The notes beneath the pieces were generated by a model that saw only the letters and a list, made by a program, of their open reading frames with translations, was not told the DNA's origin and did no database searches. Shown piece after piece: positions 63,901-64,000 of a stretch of DNA of 64,000 bases; the first letter of the stretch is position 1, and each line of letters opens with the position of its first letter. The DNA lies in contig OX439128.1 in the NCBI GenBank assembly GCA_949318235.1, forward strand, positions 48,044,530 to 48,108,529. Reading direction: 5' to 3'. Source of the DNA: Ecdyonurus torrentis. Lineage: Eukaryota; Arthropoda; Insecta; Ephemeroptera; Heptageniidae. The translations under genes and the position numbers were made by a program.

Positions 63901-64000
63901 CATGCTTGAACAATGACATTAAAGCATTGTAGACAATGCTGAGTTCTCCTGAGTCATCAACTTGAAGCAGCTGAGCCAAAATATCAGCAATCTTTTTTGT
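59669..64000 (-). CDS. API5: Apoptosis inhibitor 5 (API5/AAC-11), N-terminus outside window
   Basis: API5 is a nuclear helical-repeat protein that binds Acinus, opposes E2F1-dependent apoptosis and associates with mRNA export factors. Exons in transcription order: 64000-63892 (continues right), 62817-62657, 62587-62390, 62318-62124, 62011-61842, 61728-61500, 60625-60466, 59748-59669 with stop. Every junction is GT-AG and phases chain, giving 433 residues. Family landmarks: GEDIVRDRSIKFL, ELVNLVAEQAELDQPF, STRFVAFMCEEVLPVLGEL, EPKLEFSYMECLLYALHKLG, RLKDFRIRLQYFARG, LIKDLFHSPPSYKSIVNLSW, and the C-terminal YQPPSGKYS. Human API5 is about 524 residues, so roughly 95 N-terminal residues are missing. 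The last exon gives an Arg/Gly tail (GRGNRGRGGLFRGNR). Assignment is by remembered family sequence, with very high similarity. Confidence 0.96.
59906..60102. mobile_element. Palindromic MITE J in API5 intron
   Basis: Arms GAGTTATTGCTAGT..CATTGACCCTTGCGGGAT, GTTGTTCTTCTCCTT and GTCTTGACGA repeat in inverse on the right. The centre ACGTTGG is also palindromic. Confidence 0.85.
60251..60378. mobile_element. Palindromic MITE K in API5 intron
   Basis: Ends TGTACA.CTCTGGCCAAAAG and TTGGCCAGAGCTGTACA, inner TTCCCGAAC/GTTCGGGAA. The interior contains CGGGTTGCCTA, shared with three other loci. Confidence 0.82.
60626..61499 (-). repeat. API5 intron with polypurine A/G tract
   Basis: Bases about 60871-60952 are a nearly pure AAAG/AAAAG polypurine tract on the plus strand (pyrimidine in the API5 transcript). 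The rest of this 874 bp intron is unremarkable AT-rich sequence. Confidence 0.7.
62818..63891 (-). other. API5 intron containing repeat elements
   Basis: The intron lies between exons 63892 and 62817 (phase 1). It holds a TIR element at 63649-63812 and a GC-richer block at about 63040-63250 that looks like an old dispersed repeat but has no clear inverted ends or second copy here. No coding signal is seen. Confidence 0.6.
63649..63812. mobile_element. MITE family A, copy 2
   Basis: TIRs nearly identical to copy 1; the interior keeps TACTACGCATG but has about 24 extra bases, so copy 1 has a deletion or copy 2 an expansion. It is in an API5 intron. Confidence 0.85.

Overview
This is an AT-rich, intron-rich animal nuclear window. 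It has canonical GT-AG introns, abundant microsatellites (GA, TA, GACA, homopolymer A) and many short palindromic transposon relics. The gene families and architecture point to an arthropod. A crustacean would fit the repeat style, but nothing in the sequence fixes the species. There are no rRNA, tRNA or CRISPR features and no prokaryotic features that I can support.

Three conserved genes are present. (1) A Tec-family non-receptor tyrosine kinase, Btk29A/BTK-like, lies on the minus strand and occupies about 1-52423. The window encodes 406 residues in nine exons: PH domain split over two exons (52345-52190 and 26558-26357), Btk zinc motif (24285-24025), Pro-rich linker (5073-5012), SH3 (3370-3287, 1699-1635, 1537-1472) and SH2 (653-525, 345-152). 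The kinase domain is off the left edge. An alternative first exon at 16756-16654 splices in phase and would give a short form without PH and Btk motifs, and several other promoter-like islands lie in the introns. (2) MED7 (Mediator subunit 7) lies on the plus strand at 54080-55043: complete, three coding exons, 219 residues, divergent from Btk29A. (3) API5/AAC-11 lies on the minus strand at 64000-59669: eight exons seen, 433 residues, first roughly 95 residues off the right edge, with an Arg/Gly-rich tail.

Layout: 1-5 kb holds the clustered SH3/SH2 exons. 5-24 kb is intron with the short-isoform promoter near 16.7-17.0 kb. 24-26.6 kb holds the Btk-motif and PH C-half exons. 26.6-52.2 kb is one 25.6 kb intron inside the PH coding region, full of repeats and promoter-like islands. 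52.4-54.0 kb is the divergent Btk29A/MED7 intergenic region. 55.4-59.7 kb is the region between the convergent MED7 and API5, and it carries two unexplained minus-strand splice-site sets. 59.7-64 kb is API5, with four palindromic or dispersed repeats in its introns.

The three genes do not form a pathway: cytoplasmic/membrane kinase signalling, RNA polymerase II transcription, and a nuclear helical-repeat survival factor. The most interesting material is non-coding: a set of candidate internal Btk29A promoters, at least eleven families of short inverted or dispersed repeats (several with 2-4 copies in the window), a MITE hairpin inside the likely MED7 3'UTR, and a strong strand bias of purine tracts relative to Btk29A transcription.
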